Shown here in pieces: positions 25,970 to 34,389 of a DNA stretch of 51,276 nt. The notes below the pieces were generated by a model. That model did no database searches. It was not told where the DNA came from and was given only the letters and a program-made list of their open reading frames with translations. Location of the stretch: NCBI GenBank assembly GCA_902526595.1, contig CABZLO010000007.1, positions 1-51,276 on the forward strand, given 5' to 3'. Made by a program: the position numbers and the translations under genes. Numbering within the stretch: position 1 is the first letter of the stretch; each line of letters begins with the position of its first letter. Origin of the DNA: an uncultured Pelagibacteraceae bacterium (GTDB lineage Bacteria > Pseudomonadota > Alphaproteobacteria > Pelagibacterales > Pelagibacteraceae).

Positions 25970-26067
25970 ACTTATTACACTTGTTCAATTATAAATATTA
26001 GCATAAATACTCATGAAATTCATTAATGCCCTCGTGGTGAAATTGGTAGACACAAAGGACTTAAAAT
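25970..26067 (+). repeat. Direct repeat, copy 2 (functional tRNA-Leu promoter plus 5' half)
   Basis: Partner of 23113-23210. It includes a TTGTTC -35-like hexamer at 25981-25986 and an ATAAAT-type -10 near 26003, about 20 bases before the tRNA, so this copy keeps a plausible promoter and continues into the complete tRNA. Confidence 0.85.
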
Positions 26068-26113
26068 CCTTGCCGCTTGCGGAGTGCCAGTTCGAGTCTG
26101 GCCGAGGGCACCA
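26028..26113 (+). tRNA. tRNA-Leu (anticodon TAA)
   Basis: An 86-base class II tRNA with encoded CCA. The acceptor GCCCTCG pairs with CGAGGGC (26103-26109) and the discriminator is A. The anticodon stem AAGGA/TCCTT flanks the loop CTTAAAA, giving TAA. A long variable arm (TGCCGCTTGCGGAGT) and a T loop TTCGAGT are present. The nadK ATG begins four bases after the CCA. Confidence 0.97.
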
Positions 26114-26117
26114 TTAA

Positions 26118-26888
26118 ATGAACAAACCTCAAATTATTTCCGATAAAAATAAAAAATCTCTTAGAATAAAATCTCTACTCAAAAAAAAGATTGAAGCTAA
26201 TCAATTTAAAAAATCAAATCTTGTAATCGTTATTGGAGGTGATGGTTTTATGCTTCAAACACTTAAAAAAAATAAAAATTCAAAAAAAAAATTTTATGGA
26301 ATTAATTCAGGAAATTATGGTTTTTTGATGAATATATTTTCATCAAAAAATATTATAAAAAATTTAACTAAAGCAAATATGATTTCAATTTCTCCTTTAG
26401 AAATGACTGTTAAAAACAAAAATAATAAAACAAAGAAATCACTAGCTATTAATGAAGTATCTGTCCTTAGACAAAGCAGACAAGCTGCTTCATTATCAAT
26501 TAAACAAGGCTCAAAACAAATAATTAAAAACTTAGTTTCTGATGGTGTTTTAGTATCGACACCTGCTGGAAGTACAGCTTATAATTTGTCAGTTCATGGT
26601 CCAATTTTAGGTTTAAATTCAAAAAAATTATCTATTTCTCCTATAAGTCCATTTAGACCTAGAAGATGGAAAGGAAAAATAGTTAACGATAAAGCAAAAA
26701 TTACTATCACTAATTTAAATCCAAGCAAAAGGCCCATAAGTGCAGTTGCTGATAATCTTGAAGTAAGAAATGCTAAGTCAATTACAATTAAAACGAATAA
26801 CAAAATTAGGTTTAATCTTCTTTACGATAAAAATAGAAGCTTACAAAAAAAAATTAAGATTGAGCAACTAAGAAGAGAAACAAGTTAG
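26118..26888 (+). CDS. nadK: NAD kinase
   Basis: A 256-residue enzyme that phosphorylates NAD to NADP. The GGDG motif with catalytic Asp42 lies in VIVIGGDGFMLQTL. It is followed by GINSGNYGFLMN, the NEVSVLRQ segment, SDGVLVSTPAGSTAYNLS and the C-terminal ISAVADN. Slightly short, as usual for compact genomes. The start codon is only four bases after the tRNA-Leu 3' end, so the mature mRNA is probably generated by tRNA processing and has almost no leader. Confidence 0.95.
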   Translation: MNKPQIISDKNKKSLRIKSLLKKKIEANQFKKSNLVIVIGGDGFMLQTLKKNKNSKKKFYGINSGNYGFLMNIFSSKNIIKNLTKANMISISPLEMTVKNKNNKTKKSLAINEVSVLRQSRQAASLSIKQGSKQIIKNLVSDGVLVSTPAGSTAYNLSVHGPILGLNSKKLSISPISPFRPRRWKGKIVNDKAKITITNLNPSKRPISAVADNLEVRNAKSITIKTNNKIRFNLLYDKNRSLQKKIKIEQLRRETS

Positions 26889-26892
26889 AATA

Positions 26893-27600
26893 GTGTTAAC
26901 AAAAGACCAAATCTTTAACTATCAAGAAAACGGTTTTGTTGTTCCAGAATTTCGTCTACCTGAAGAAGATTTATTAGAAATTGAACAGAAACATTTTGAC
27001 TTAGTAAAAAAATATCCCGAATATGAAAATTATTGCCCTGCAGTATTATTAAAAGATGAGACTTTTTTAAAATTTTGTATGAATGTTAAAATTTTAAAAT
27101 TTGTCGAACAATTATTAGGTAAAAATTTTGCTTTATGGAACTCAAGTTTTTTTGCAAAACCAGCTCACAATGGATTTGAAACCCCTTGGCATCAAGATGG
27201 CCAATATTGGCCAATATCACCATTAGCTACTTGTACTGTATGGCTGGCAATAGATGATGCGTATGAACAGAATGGGTGTTTAAGATTTATAAAAGGCTCT
27301 CATAAAGATAAAAAATTAAAAGAACACTCTAGAAATAATAAAAAAAATCTTACTTTGCACCAAGAGCTAAATAAAGAAGAACTGGATGAAGAAAATATAG
27401 TAAATTTAATTCTTAAAAGGGGACAGATTTCTCTGCATGATGTTTATATGGTGCATGGTTCAAAAGAAAATAAATCTCCAAAATCTAGACGTGCAATGAC
27501 AATGAGGTTTATGCCATTAACTAGTAAATTTAATCATGATTTTGTTTTTGATAGTGATACAAAATTTAAAATTGATAAAATTTATCCTATTAGAATATAA
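26893..27600 (+). CDS. Phytanoyl-CoA dioxygenase (PhyH) family protein
   Basis: A 235-residue Fe(II)/2-oxoglutarate oxygenase. The facial triad is visible as His100 and Asp102 in TPWHQDGQYWP and His188 in HDVYMVHGS; Arg199 or Arg200 should bind 2-oxoglutarate. TVWLAIDDAYEQNGCLRFIKGSH is a family-typical strand region (about 115-137). The start is GTG at 26893, four bases after the nadK stop. Family members hydroxylate small molecules such as ectoine, lipids or amino-acid derivatives; substrate unknown. Confidence 0.88.
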   Translation: MLTKDQIFNYQENGFVVPEFRLPEEDLLEIEQKHFDLVKKYPEYENYCPAVLLKDETFLKFCMNVKILKFVEQLLGKNFALWNSSFFAKPAHNGFETPWHQDGQYWPISPLATCTVWLAIDDAYEQNGCLRFIKGSHKDKKLKEHSRNNKKNLTLHQELNKEELDEENIVNLILKRGQISLHDVYMVHGSKENKSPKSRRAMTMRFMPLTSKFNHDFVFDSDTKFKIDKIYPIRI

Positions 27601-27619
27601 AAGATAATAAAAGAAACTA

Positions 27620-28306
27620 ATGAAACATAAATTAGAACTAATATATTTTAAAATGAGAGCTTTGGCAGAAGCTCCAAGACTTCTTCTTCATTATACTGAA
27701 ATAGATTACGAAGATATAATGTCATGGGATTATTATGGTAAAGAATGGTCAGAAGTAAAATCTGAAGTCCCATTTAAACAACTTCCCATGCTAGTCGTTG
27801 ACCAAAAACACGAAATTTGTCAGAGTATTGCAATATTAACTTTTATTGAAAAAATTGCAGGTATCAATATTTCTGACTCAATTCAAAATGCAAAAGCAAA
27901 TGCTGTTATACAAAGTGCACAAGAATTATTTATGCCTCTAAATCCTACTATAAATTTTTCAGTTGGGGATCGTTTTAAAAAGAAACGTGAGGACATGATG
28001 CCTTTTTTAAATTCTAGATTTGAGGATCTGGATAGAGCTTTAAAAGATAATGACAAAAAGTTTTATGTAGATGATAAGCCACATGCGTGTGATTTTGCTG
28101 TATTCCATCATTTAGATTTATCTAAGTTACTTGATCCAAAACTAATAAATAAATTTCCAAGACTTGAAAAATTTATTGAAGATATTGAGTCGATAGAAAC
28201 TGTTAAATCTTATCTAAATTCAAGACCTCAATTGATTGATGTAGGTGTTGAACCAAAGTTAGTAATAGATGGAGTTGCTCATCCAACTGGTGTAAAAAAG
28301 ACTTAA
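27620..28306 (+). CDS. Glutathione S-transferase family protein
   Basis: A 228-residue two-domain GST. The thioredoxin-like domain begins LELIYFKMRALAEAPRLLL, with the catalytic Tyr of sigma/alpha-like classes, and includes the cis-Pro site FKQLPMLVV and the QSIAILTFIEKIAG segment for glutathione binding. The all-helical C-terminal domain has CDFAVFHHLD. It may conjugate or isomerise an electrophile. It lies 19 bases after the PhyH gene and probably shares its transcript. Confidence 0.86.
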   Translation: MKHKLELIYFKMRALAEAPRLLLHYTEIDYEDIMSWDYYGKEWSEVKSEVPFKQLPMLVVDQKHEICQSIAILTFIEKIAGINISDSIQNAKANAVIQSAQELFMPLNPTINFSVGDRFKKKREDMMPFLNSRFEDLDRALKDNDKKFYVDDKPHACDFAVFHHLDLSKLLDPKLINKFPRLEKFIEDIESIETVKSYLNSRPQLIDVGVEPKLVIDGVAHPTGVKKT

Positions 28307-28308
28307 TA

Positions 28309-28446
28309 ATGAAAAAAATCCATCCAGTTGCTTTAGTAGTAATTGTCTTAGTAGTTGGTTTTTTTTCATTTAAAATTATGTCATTCTTAGGTTGTTATGT
28401 TCGTATTGAAGACGTATCTAGATGCTTGAAACTAACAGCGTGGTAA
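28309..28446 (+). CDS. Small membrane protein (45 residues)
   Basis: Read as MKKIHPVALVVIVLVVGFF, then SFKIMSFLGCYVRIEDVSRC and a short tail. One membrane helix (about 7-22) precedes a small domain with two cysteines. It starts two bases after the GST stop and ends five bases before the next gene's ATG, which supports it as a real operon member. No function recognised. Confidence 0.6.
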   Translation: MKKIHPVALVVIVLVVGFFSFKIMSFLGCYVRIEDVSRCLKLTAW

Positions 28447-28451
28447 GACTC

Positions 28452-29033
28452 ATGAAAAAACTTTTAGGGATTATGGTTCTGGGTTTGTTGTGGATTATTC
28501 CAGTATCAGCTGATGAAAGATTTATTCCTTTAGAGCTCTTCACCGGCGGTGAAATAAGAGAAGATACAGAAATTAAATTTACAAATGCTAATTTGATATT
28601 TGGTAAAAAGAAAAGAAAAAAAATTATTGGACCTGAAGATTGGAAAAATCCTCAATCTGGAGAAACAATAAAGGTTTATAAAAGAACAAGAAAAGGTCAA
28701 AGTGGATTAAAAACACAGTTATTTACAGTCACTAATAATGGACAGTGTATTGGTAGAGTTTGGGATAGTAGACGTGGGGGTAGACTAATAAAAAATGGAT
28801 GTAAATTTCCTTTAGGAGTTTGGAAAAAAGGTGAGACCAGGTCATTTAAAGGTGCTTCAGGCGGCAAGCCAAGAATAATAGAATTGACAATTTTAAAATT
28901 AGGAAAGAAGCAAAAAGATAAAGTAAAATTTAATTGGAAGCTATATGATGGAAGTGGAAAATTAATGGATGACAATGATTATACTTTTTCCCCTGGAAAA
29001 GCTATGACTAAGCTTAATGATAAAAAATTATAA
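28452..29033 (+). CDS. Exported protein of unknown function (193 residues)
   Basis: A signal peptide MKKLLGIMVLGLLWIIPVSA is followed by a mature domain of about 173 residues rich in Lys and beta-type segments (PLELFTGGEIREDTEIKF, VYKRTRKGQSG, VTNNGQCIGRVWDSRRGG). Two Cys (in GQCIG and NGCKF) could form a disulfide. An ATG 10 codons upstream (28422) is in frame, but the signal peptide starts at 28452. No family recognised. Last gene of the nadK-to-28452 plus-strand run. Confidence 0.72.
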   Translation: MKKLLGIMVLGLLWIIPVSADERFIPLELFTGGEIREDTEIKFTNANLIFGKKKRKKIIGPEDWKNPQSGETIKVYKRTRKGQSGLKTQLFTVTNNGQCIGRVWDSRRGGRLIKNGCKFPLGVWKKGETRSFKGASGGKPRIIELTILKLGKKQKDKVKFNWKLYDGSGKLMDDNDYTFSPGKAMTKLNDKKL

Positions 29034-29113
29034 TTAATCTCGACACTCTAAAAATAAAATAGTTATAGGCTTTTAATTATATTAAAAAAATTATTATTGA
29101 GTTTATTGAGTGA

Positions 29114-29189
29114 TGGTGCCCCCGCACGGATTCGAACCGCGGACCTATTGATTACAAATCAATTGCTCTACCAACTGAGCTACAAGGGC
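29114..29189 (-). tRNA. tRNA-Thr (anticodon TGT)
   Basis: On the minus strand a 76-base cloverleaf with encoded CCA: acceptor GCCCTTG pairs with CGGGGGC (with G-U pairs), D arm GCTC/GAGC, anticodon stem TTGAT/ATCAA around TTGTAAT (TGT), and T loop TTCGAAT. It lies just downstream of rlmB on the same strand. Confidence 0.95.
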
Positions 29190-29222
29190 ATGCGCAATAA
29201 TTATTAATTATTTAATAAATAA

Positions 29223-29966
29223 TCAACCCTTTTTTTTAATATAACTTAAATGATGAAACACAATAGCAGCACTATTTGAGATATTTAAACTTTCTATTTT
29301 GTTATTCATATTAATTTTGACAAAAAAATCAGCATATTTACCAGTATGCTGTCTCATTCCAAAACCTTCAGATCCAAATAGTAAAATATTATTTCCTTCC
29401 CATTTAATATCTGTAAAATCTTTTTCACCCGTAGCATCAAAACCATAAACCCAAAAATTTTTTTCTCTTAGGTTCTTCAATGTTGAGTTTATATTAGATA
29501 CTTCAAAAATATTTAGGTGCTCCATACAACCACTTGCAGACTTGTACATTAATTTGCTATCACTCGGAAAATGTCTCTCTTTAATTATTAGTCCATCAAT
29601 TTTAAATGATGCTGCACTCCTAATCAAAGAACCAATATTTCTTGGGTCAGTCACTTCATCCAAGCATACAAATGTTAGATTTTTTTTTACTTTTATAAAT
29701 TGTTTAAGATCAGGTTGAATTAAATGCTCTATTTCTGCAACATAGCCATTGTGCATCAAATGTTCCTTAGACGAATATTTGTCTAACTCTTTTTTGGATT
29801 TAAAATAAACTTTAACGTCTTCTAAAAGGTTTGTATTTTGGTTTTTTCTGTGAATATTTTTTTTTGCTTCTTCAGTTAAAAAAACTCTTAAAACCTTCCT
29901 TTGTGGATTTCGAAGAGCTTCTATAACAGCATGTTGACCAACTATAAAAAAAGAGGATTTGTTCAT
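29223..29966 (-). CDS. rlmB: 23S rRNA (guanosine-2'-O-)-methyltransferase RlmB (TrmH/SpoU family)
   Basis: A 247-residue SPOUT methyltransferase. The N-terminal substrate-binding part (HAVIEALRNPQRKVLRVFLT) precedes the trefoil-knot domain with motif 1 LDEVTDPRNIGSLIRSAASF (about 106-125), motif 2 LLFGSEGFGMRQ and motif 3 LNISNSAAIVFHHL. RlmB methylates the ribose of a guanosine in the 23S rRNA P-loop; a tRNA-modifying paralogue is less likely. It is divergent from the tRNA-Tyr/tuf cluster and upstream of tRNA-Thr on the minus strand. Confidence 0.9.
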   Translation of the reverse strand: MNKSSFFIVGQHAVIEALRNPQRKVLRVFLTEEAKKNIHRKNQNTNLLEDVKVYFKSKKELDKYSSKEHLMHNGYVAEIEHLIQPDLKQFIKVKKNLTFVCLDEVTDPRNIGSLIRSAASFKIDGLIIKERHFPSDSKLMYKSASGCMEHLNIFEVSNINSTLKNLREKNFWVYGFDATGEKDFTDIKWEGNNILLFGSEGFGMRQHTGKYADFFVKINMNNKIESLNISNSAAIVFHHLSYIKKKG

Positions 29967-30020
29967 AAATTACCATAAGTTTTACACGTTTTTTTTAATA
30001 TTTGCCTATTAAATCACGTG

Positions 30021-30048
30021 TTGCATTTGCATAAATAAAATATATAAA
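30021..30048 (+). promoter_or_regulatory. Probable promoter of the tRNA-Tyr/tRNA-Gly/tuf transcript
   Basis: TTGCAT (30021-30026), a 16-base spacer and TATAAA (30043-30048) lie about 47 bases before tRNA-Tyr. Between them and the tRNA is a small GGGGA-CACT-TCCCC hairpin (about 30078-30091), which may be part of the 5' leader removed by RNase P. Confidence 0.5.
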
Positions 30049-30094
30049 ACGCTTGTTGTTTGAAGCTTTATTGAACAGGGGACACTTCCCCATA

Positions 30095-30180
30095 GGAGGG
30101 GTTCCAGAGCGGTCAAATGGGGCGGGCTGTAAACCCGTTGACTTCGGTCTTCGAAAGTTCGAATCTTTCCCCCTCCACCA
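30095..30180 (+). tRNA. tRNA-Tyr (anticodon GTA)
   Basis: An 86-base class II tRNA with acceptor GGAGGGG/CCCCTCC, anticodon loop CTGTAAA between GGG and CCC stems, a long variable arm (TTGACTTCGGTCTTCGAA region), T loop TTCGAAT and encoded CCA ending at 30180. Confidence 0.97.
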
Positions 30181-30226
30181 TTCAGTAGAATTTTAAGTGG
30201 CAATGGAGTGTTACTCTTGGGGTTGT

Positions 30227-30300
30227 GCGGGTGTAGTTCAATGGTAGAACGCTAGCCTTCCAAGCTGGATGTAAGGGTTCGATTCCCTTTACCCGCTCCA
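30227..30300 (+). tRNA. tRNA-Gly (anticodon TCC)
   Basis: A 74-base tRNA with acceptor GCGGGTG paired to the terminal TACCCGC, D-arm GTTC/GAAC, anticodon loop CTTCCAA (TCC), T loop TTCGATT and encoded CCA at the end. It lies 44 bases before tuf. Confidence 0.97.
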
Positions 30301-30344
30301 AGAAAAAATTAGTAATAAAACAAATAAACTGAGGTAAAAAAGTA

Positions 30345-31535
30345 ATGTCAAAAGAAAAATTTGTAAGAAATAAACCCCACTGTAACATTGGGACTATTGG
30401 TCATGTCGACCATGGTAAAACAACTCTTACTGCTGCAATCACTAATGTGCTAGCACAAGCAGGTGGTGGAACTGCAGTTGCTTATGATCAAATTGATAAA
30501 GCGCCAGAAGAAAAAGAAAGAGGAATAACAATATCAACTGCTCACGTTGAGTATGAAACTGAAAAGAGACACTATGCACACGTAGATTGTCCAGGTCACG
30601 CTGACTATGTAAAAAATATGATTACAGGTGCAGCTCAAATGGATGGTGCAATTTTAGTTGTAAATGCTGCTGATGGTCCGATGCCACAAACTAGAGAGCA
30701 TATTCTTTTAGGTAGACAAGTTGGTATTCCAGCAATTGTTGTTTATTTAAATAAAGTTGATCAAGTTGACGATAAAGAAATGATCGAACTTGTAGAAGAG
30801 GAAATCAAAGAGCTTTTAACTTCTTATAAATACCCTGGTGATAAAACACCAATCATTAAAGGTTCTGCTTTAGCAGCTGTTGAAGGTAGAGATGATGAAA
30901 TTGGAAAAAATTCAATTTTAGAATTAATGAAAGCTGTTGATGAACATATTCCACAACCAGCTAGAGAAGTAGATAAGCCTTTCTTAATGCCTGTTGAGGA
31001 TGTATTTTCAATTTCTGGAAGAGGAACGGTTGCAACTGGAAGAGTTGAATCAGGTGTGATTAAAACTGGTGAAGAAGTTGAAATCGTTGGAATTAAAGAA
31101 ACAAAAAAATCTGTTTGTACTGGTGTAGAAATGTTTAGAAAGCTTTTAGACACAGGTGAAGCTGGTGATAATGTTGGAATTTTATTGAGAGGTATTGAAA
31201 GAGATGACATCGAAAGAGGTCAAGTTCTTTGTAAGCCTGGATCGATTACTCCACATACTAAATTTGAAGCTCAGGCGTATGTACTTAAAAAAGATGAGGG
31301 TGGAAGACACACTCCTTTTTTTACTAAATACAGACCACAGTTTTATTTTAGAACAACAGATGTAACAGGTGAAGTTGAATTACCAGCTGGAACTGAAATG
31401 GTTATGCCAGGTGATGATGCTAAATTTACAGTTAAATTAATAACACCAATCGCAATGGCTGAAAAATTAAATTTTGCTATTCGTGAAGGTGGAAGAACTG
31501 TTGGAGCAGGAGTAGTAACTAAAATTATAGAGTAA
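30345..31535 (+). CDS. tuf: Elongation factor Tu
   Basis: The 396-residue GTPase that carries aminoacyl-tRNA to the ribosome. G1 is [10 protein letters not shown] (residues 18-27), the switch region is [14 protein letters not shown]3 is [10 protein letters not shown]4 is NKVD and G5 is GSAL; domains II and III follow ([26 protein letters not shown]). A GAGGT ribosome-binding site lies about ten bases upstream of the ATG. It sits between tRNA-Gly and tRNA-Trp and is the only tuf in the window; none follows fusA. Confidence 0.99.
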   Translation: MSKEKFVRNKPHCNIGTIGHVDHGKTTLTAAITNVLAQAGGGTAVAYDQIDKAPEEKERGITISTAHVEYETEKRHYAHVDCPGHADYVKNMITGAAQMDGAILVVNAADGPMPQTREHILLGRQVGIPAIVVYLNKVDQVDDKEMIELVEEEIKELLTSYKYPGDKTPIIKGSALAAVEGRDDEIGKNSILELMKAVDEHIPQPAREVDKPFLMPVEDVFSISGRGTVATGRVESGVIKTGEEVEIVGIKETKKSVCTGVEMFRKLLDTGEAGDNVGILLRGIERDDIERGQVLCKPGSITPHTKFEAQAYVLKKDEGGRHTPFFTKYRPQFYFRTTDVTGEVELPAGTEMVMPGDDAKFTVKLITPIAMAEKLNFAIREGGRTVGAGVVTKIIE

Positions 31536-31545
31536 CTCTATAAAT

Positions 31546-31621
31546 AGGAGTGTAGCTCAATTGGTAGAGCGCCGGTCTCCAAAACCGGAGGCTGAGGGTT
31601 CGAGTCCCTCCGCTCCTGCCA
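31546..31621 (+). tRNA. tRNA-Trp (anticodon CCA)
   Basis: A 76-base tRNA with acceptor AGGAGTG/CGCTCCT, D arm GCTC/GAGC, anticodon stem CCGGT/ACCGG around CTCCAAA (CCA), T loop TTCGAGT, discriminator G and encoded CCA. It lies 10 bases after tuf and 18 before secE, so it must be excised from the common transcript. Confidence 0.97.
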
Positions 31622-31639
31622 ATAAGAGCTAAAAAAAGT

Positions 31640-31831
31640 ATGAAAAATCCGATTAAATTTATTCAAGAAGTAAAACAAGAAGCATTTAAGGTCACTTGGC
31701 CAACATGGAAAGAGACTTTGCAAGGTGCCTTAATGGTATTTGCAATGGCTGTGGTTATGTCTTTATTTTTTTTACTTTTAGATCAGGTTTTAAAGTTTTT
31801 TTTAGAACTTTTACTTAAAGTGAGCATATAA
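31640..31831 (+). CDS. secE: Preprotein translocase subunit SecE
   Basis: A 63-residue short-form SecE with the amphipathic segment FIQEVKQEAFKVTWPTWKET (family signature KVTWPxxKE) and one membrane helix (about 32-53). SecE stabilises SecY in the protein-export channel. The stop overlaps the nusG start by one base (TAATG). Confidence 0.95.
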   Translation: MKNPIKFIQEVKQEAFKVTWPTWKETLQGALMVFAMAVVMSLFFLLLDQVLKFFLELLLKVSI

Positions 31832-32361
31832 TGAAAAATTGGTACATTGTTCAATCTCATTCTAGCTTTGAAAATAAAGTTGCTTCACTCATCAAAGAAG
31901 AAGCAGATAAAGCTAAAATTAGTGAAAAATTTGAGGAAATAGTTGTTCCAACCCACGATGTTACGGAAGTAAAAAGAGGAAAAAGAATTCAAAGGAAAAA
32001 AAAATACTTTCCTGGTTATGTATTAATTAAGAGTGAAATGGATAACAATATCTATCACATGATAAAAAACATAAAAAGAGTGAGCGGTTTCCTTGGCACA
32101 AAGGGTATCCCAGTTCCTGTTTCTGATAAAGAAGTAGAAAAGATTTTAGGTCAAATAAAAGATGGTGTGGCTCAGCCAAAATCTGGTATAGATTATAGCG
32201 TTGGTGAAAAAGTTCAGGTTGTTGATGGACCTTTTGCTTCATTCAGTGGAATGATCGAAGAAATTGATGAAGAAAAGTCTAGACTTAAAGTGTCAGTTTC
32301 TATATTTGGACGTCCGACACCAGTAGATTTAGAATATAACCAAGTTGAGAAAGCAAGTTAA
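31831..32361 (+). CDS. nusG: Transcription termination/antitermination factor NusG
   Basis: A 176-residue protein. The NGN domain begins [16 protein letters not shown] and includes [11 protein letters not shown]. The C-terminal KOW domain holds [21 protein letters not shown]. It binds RNA polymerase to promote processivity and couples it to Rho or to ribosomal S10. Its stop shares one base with the rplK start. Position between secE and rplK is universal. Confidence 0.98.
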   Translation: MKNWYIVQSHSSFENKVASLIKEEADKAKISEKFEEIVVPTHDVTEVKRGKRIQRKKKYFPGYVLIKSEMDNNIYHMIKNIKRVSGFLGTKGIPVPVSDKEVEKILGQIKDGVAQPKSGIDYSVGEKVQVVDGPFASFSGMIEEIDEEKSRLKVSVSIFGRPTPVDLEYNQVEKAS

Positions 32362-32786
32362 TGGCAAAAGAAATAAGTGGATTTATAAAATTACAAATCA
32401 AAGGTGGTCAAGCTAACCCAGCTCCCCCAGTAGGACCTGCTTTAGGTCAACGGGGTGTTAATATCATGGAATTTTGTAAAGCTTTCAATGACAAAACAAA
32501 ATCAATGGCAGGAAAACCTGTGCCCGTTGAAATCACTGTATATAAAGATAAAAAATTTGACTTTAAAATAAAATCACCTCCTGCATCTCACTACATTAAA
32601 GAAGCAGTTAAACTCAAAGGGGGATCAAAAGAACCAGGAAGAAATATTGTAGCTTCAATCTCTAAAAAACAACTAGAAGATATTGCAAAAGAAAAAATGA
32701 ATGATCTTAACGCTCATGACATTAATGAAGCAGTAAAAATTATTGCAGGATCAGCAAGATCTATGGGTATAGAGGTAAAAGAATAA
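32361..32786 (+). CDS. rplK: 50S ribosomal protein L11
   Basis: A 141-residue protein that binds the 23S GTPase-associated centre. It has the proline-rich N-terminal switch [20 protein letters not shown] and the C-terminal rRNA-binding [10 protein letters not shown]. One-base overlaps on both sides couple it to nusG and rplA. Confidence 0.98.
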   Translation: MAKEISGFIKLQIKGGQANPAPPVGPALGQRGVNIMEFCKAFNDKTKSMAGKPVPVEITVYKDKKFDFKIKSPPASHYIKEAVKLKGGSKEPGRNIVASISKKQLEDIAKEKMNDLNAHDINEAVKIIAGSARSMGIEVKE

Positions 32787-33475
32787 TGACTTCAAAAAGA
32801 TTTAAAAAGTTACCAGAAAATACTAAGGATCTTACCCCAGAGCCTTTCGAAAAATTGTTAGAAGATCTTAAAAAAAATTGCACGACAAAATTTGATGAAT
32901 CTTTAGATTTAAGTTTTCAAATAAACAATAAACAGAAGAAAAGTGAAGTTAACATTAGAACAGTAGTTAATCTACCTGGAGGTACAGGTAAAAAAGTAAA
33001 AGTTGCTGTTGTTTGTGAAGACAATAAATCTCAAGAAGCCAAAGATGCTGGAGCAGATATTGTTGGTAGTGATGAATTTGTTGAGAAAATTAAAGGTGGT
33101 GAATTAAATTTTGAAAAATTAATTTGTACACCCGGAATGATGGTAAAGCTTTCAAAATTAGGAAAAGTTTTGGGACCAAAAGGGTTAATGCCAAATCCAA
33201 AACTTGGTTCTGTATCTGATAACATTAAAGAAGCAGTAACAAATGCAAAATCAGGCCAAGTTGAAATTAGAAATGATAAAGATGGTAATATTGGTGTAAG
33301 CGTTGGTAAAAAATCTTTTAGTGATGACCAATTAATAAAAAATTATAACGCTATTTTAGAAACTTTAGAGAAAGAAAAATCAAATAATACTCTAAAAGGT
33401 GATTTAATAAAAAATGTTTTTGCAACATCAACAATGGGTGTTTCTTATAAAGTTAAATTAGGTAAATCAATTTAG
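32786..33475 (+). CDS. rplA: 50S ribosomal protein L1
   Basis: A 229-residue L1-stalk protein. Signature LGPKGLMPNPKLGSV (about 129-143) and VEIRNDKDGNIGVSVGKKSF are visible. In many bacteria L1 represses its own operon by binding the mRNA leader; no obvious mimic of the L1 site was identified here. Two bases separate it from rplJ. Confidence 0.98.
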   Translation: MTSKRFKKLPENTKDLTPEPFEKLLEDLKKNCTTKFDESLDLSFQINNKQKKSEVNIRTVVNLPGGTGKKVKVAVVCEDNKSQEAKDAGADIVGSDEFVEKIKGGELNFEKLICTPGMMVKLSKLGKVLGPKGLMPNPKLGSVSDNIKEAVTNAKSGQVEIRNDKDGNIGVSVGKKSFSDDQLIKNYNAILETLEKEKSNNTLKGDLIKNVFATSTMGVSYKVKLGKSI

Positions 33476-33477
33476 TT

Positions 33478-33999
33478 ATGATGAATAAAGATCAAAAGAA
33501 AAATTATATTGAAGAAATGACTTCTAAATTTGAGAACAGTAAAGCTATTATGGTTACTCATTATCAAGGTTTAACTATGACTCAATTAGATGATTTAAGA
33601 GCAAAAATGAGAGAGCATGGAATTGTTTTTAAAATAACAAAAAATAGAATTACTAAACTTGCGTTAGAAAAAACTAAATGCAAGGGTTTAACTAATTTGT
33701 TTACTGGCCCGACAGCCGTTGCTTTTGGTGAAGATGCAATTATGTCAGCAAGGATTCTCTCAAAATTTGCAAAAGATAACGAAAATTTAAAATTAATTGG
33801 CGGCATAATGGATAATGAAGTCTTAGATCAGGCTGGTGTCCAAAATGTTGCAAGTTTACCAACTTTAGACGAAGCTAGAGCCAATATTGTGGGCATTTTA
33901 AATGCACCTGCATCTAAATTAATCAGTATTTTACTTGCACATTCGGAAAAAATGAGTAGTTTGACCGCAGAAAATTCTGAAACACAACCCAAAGAGTAA
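33478..33999 (+). CDS. rplJ: 50S ribosomal protein L10
   Basis: A 173-residue protein anchoring L7/L12 dimers to the stalk. The N-terminal rRNA-binding part includes [20 protein letters not shown] and [13 protein letters not shown]; the C-terminal helix binds L12 (about 140-173). Two tandem ATGs (33478 and 33481) are both possible starts. rplL follows after a five-base gap. Confidence 0.97.
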   Translation: MMNKDQKKNYIEEMTSKFENSKAIMVTHYQGLTMTQLDDLRAKMREHGIVFKITKNRITKLALEKTKCKGLTNLFTGPTAVAFGEDAIMSARILSKFAKDNENLKLIGGIMDNEVLDQAGVQNVASLPTLDEARANIVGILNAPASKLISILLAHSEKMSSLTAENSETQPKE

Positions 34000-34004
34000 T
34001 TGAT

Positions 34005-34370
34005 ATGCCTGACCTTAACAAAATTATTGAAGACCTTTCAAGTTTGACAGTTGCAGAAGCAGCTGAACTTTCTAAACAATTAGAAGAAAAATGGGGAGTA
34101 ACTCCAATGGCCGCAGCAGCTCCAGCAGCAGCAGGTGGCACAGAACCAGCTGAAGAAAAAGATGACTTTACTATAATGCTAGTCTCTGCAGGTGATAAAA
34201 AAATTAACGTTATTAAAGAAGTGAGAGCAGCTACTTCATTAGGATTAAAAGAAGCTAAAGATCTAGTAGAGGGAGCACCCAAAGAAGTAAAATCAGGTGT
34301 TAACAAAAAAGAAGCTGAAGAGATCAAAGCTAAGTTAGAAGCTGCAGGCGCTAAAGTAGAACTTAAATAA
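34005..34370 (+). CDS. rplL: 50S ribosomal protein L7/L12
   Basis: A 121-residue stalk protein. The N-terminal dimerisation helix is followed by a flexible Ala/Pro hinge ([17 protein letters not shown], about 38-54) and the factor-binding C-terminal domain with [16 protein letters not shown]. It recruits EF-Tu and EF-G. A strong hairpin follows before rpoB. Confidence 0.98.
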   Translation: MPDLNKIIEDLSSLTVAEAAELSKQLEEKWGVTPMAAAAPAAAGGTEPAEEKDDFTIMLVSAGDKKINVIKEVRAATSLGLKEAKDLVEGAPKEVKSGVNKKEAEEIKAKLEAAGAKVELK

Positions 34371-34389
34371 ATTAATAAGAAAGAATTCA

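Larger units (their letters stand above)
23211..26067. mobile_element. Putative integrated segment between duplicated tRNA-Leu 5' halves
   Basis: About 2.86 kb bounded by the end of the 40-base tRNA fragment and the same point within the intact tRNA-Leu. It carries two plus-strand genes for exported enzymes and a replacement promoter plus 5' half for the tRNA. No integrase, transposase or phage structural gene is present, so if it was an integrated element it is now a remnant or a satellite cargo. A simple tandem duplication followed by insertion is the alternative. Confidence 0.55.

Noticed and set aside
30009-30388. Minus-strand reading frames across tRNA-Tyr, tRNA-Gly and the tuf start
   Set aside because: They lie over tRNA genes and the tuf 5' end, with no conserved protein features.
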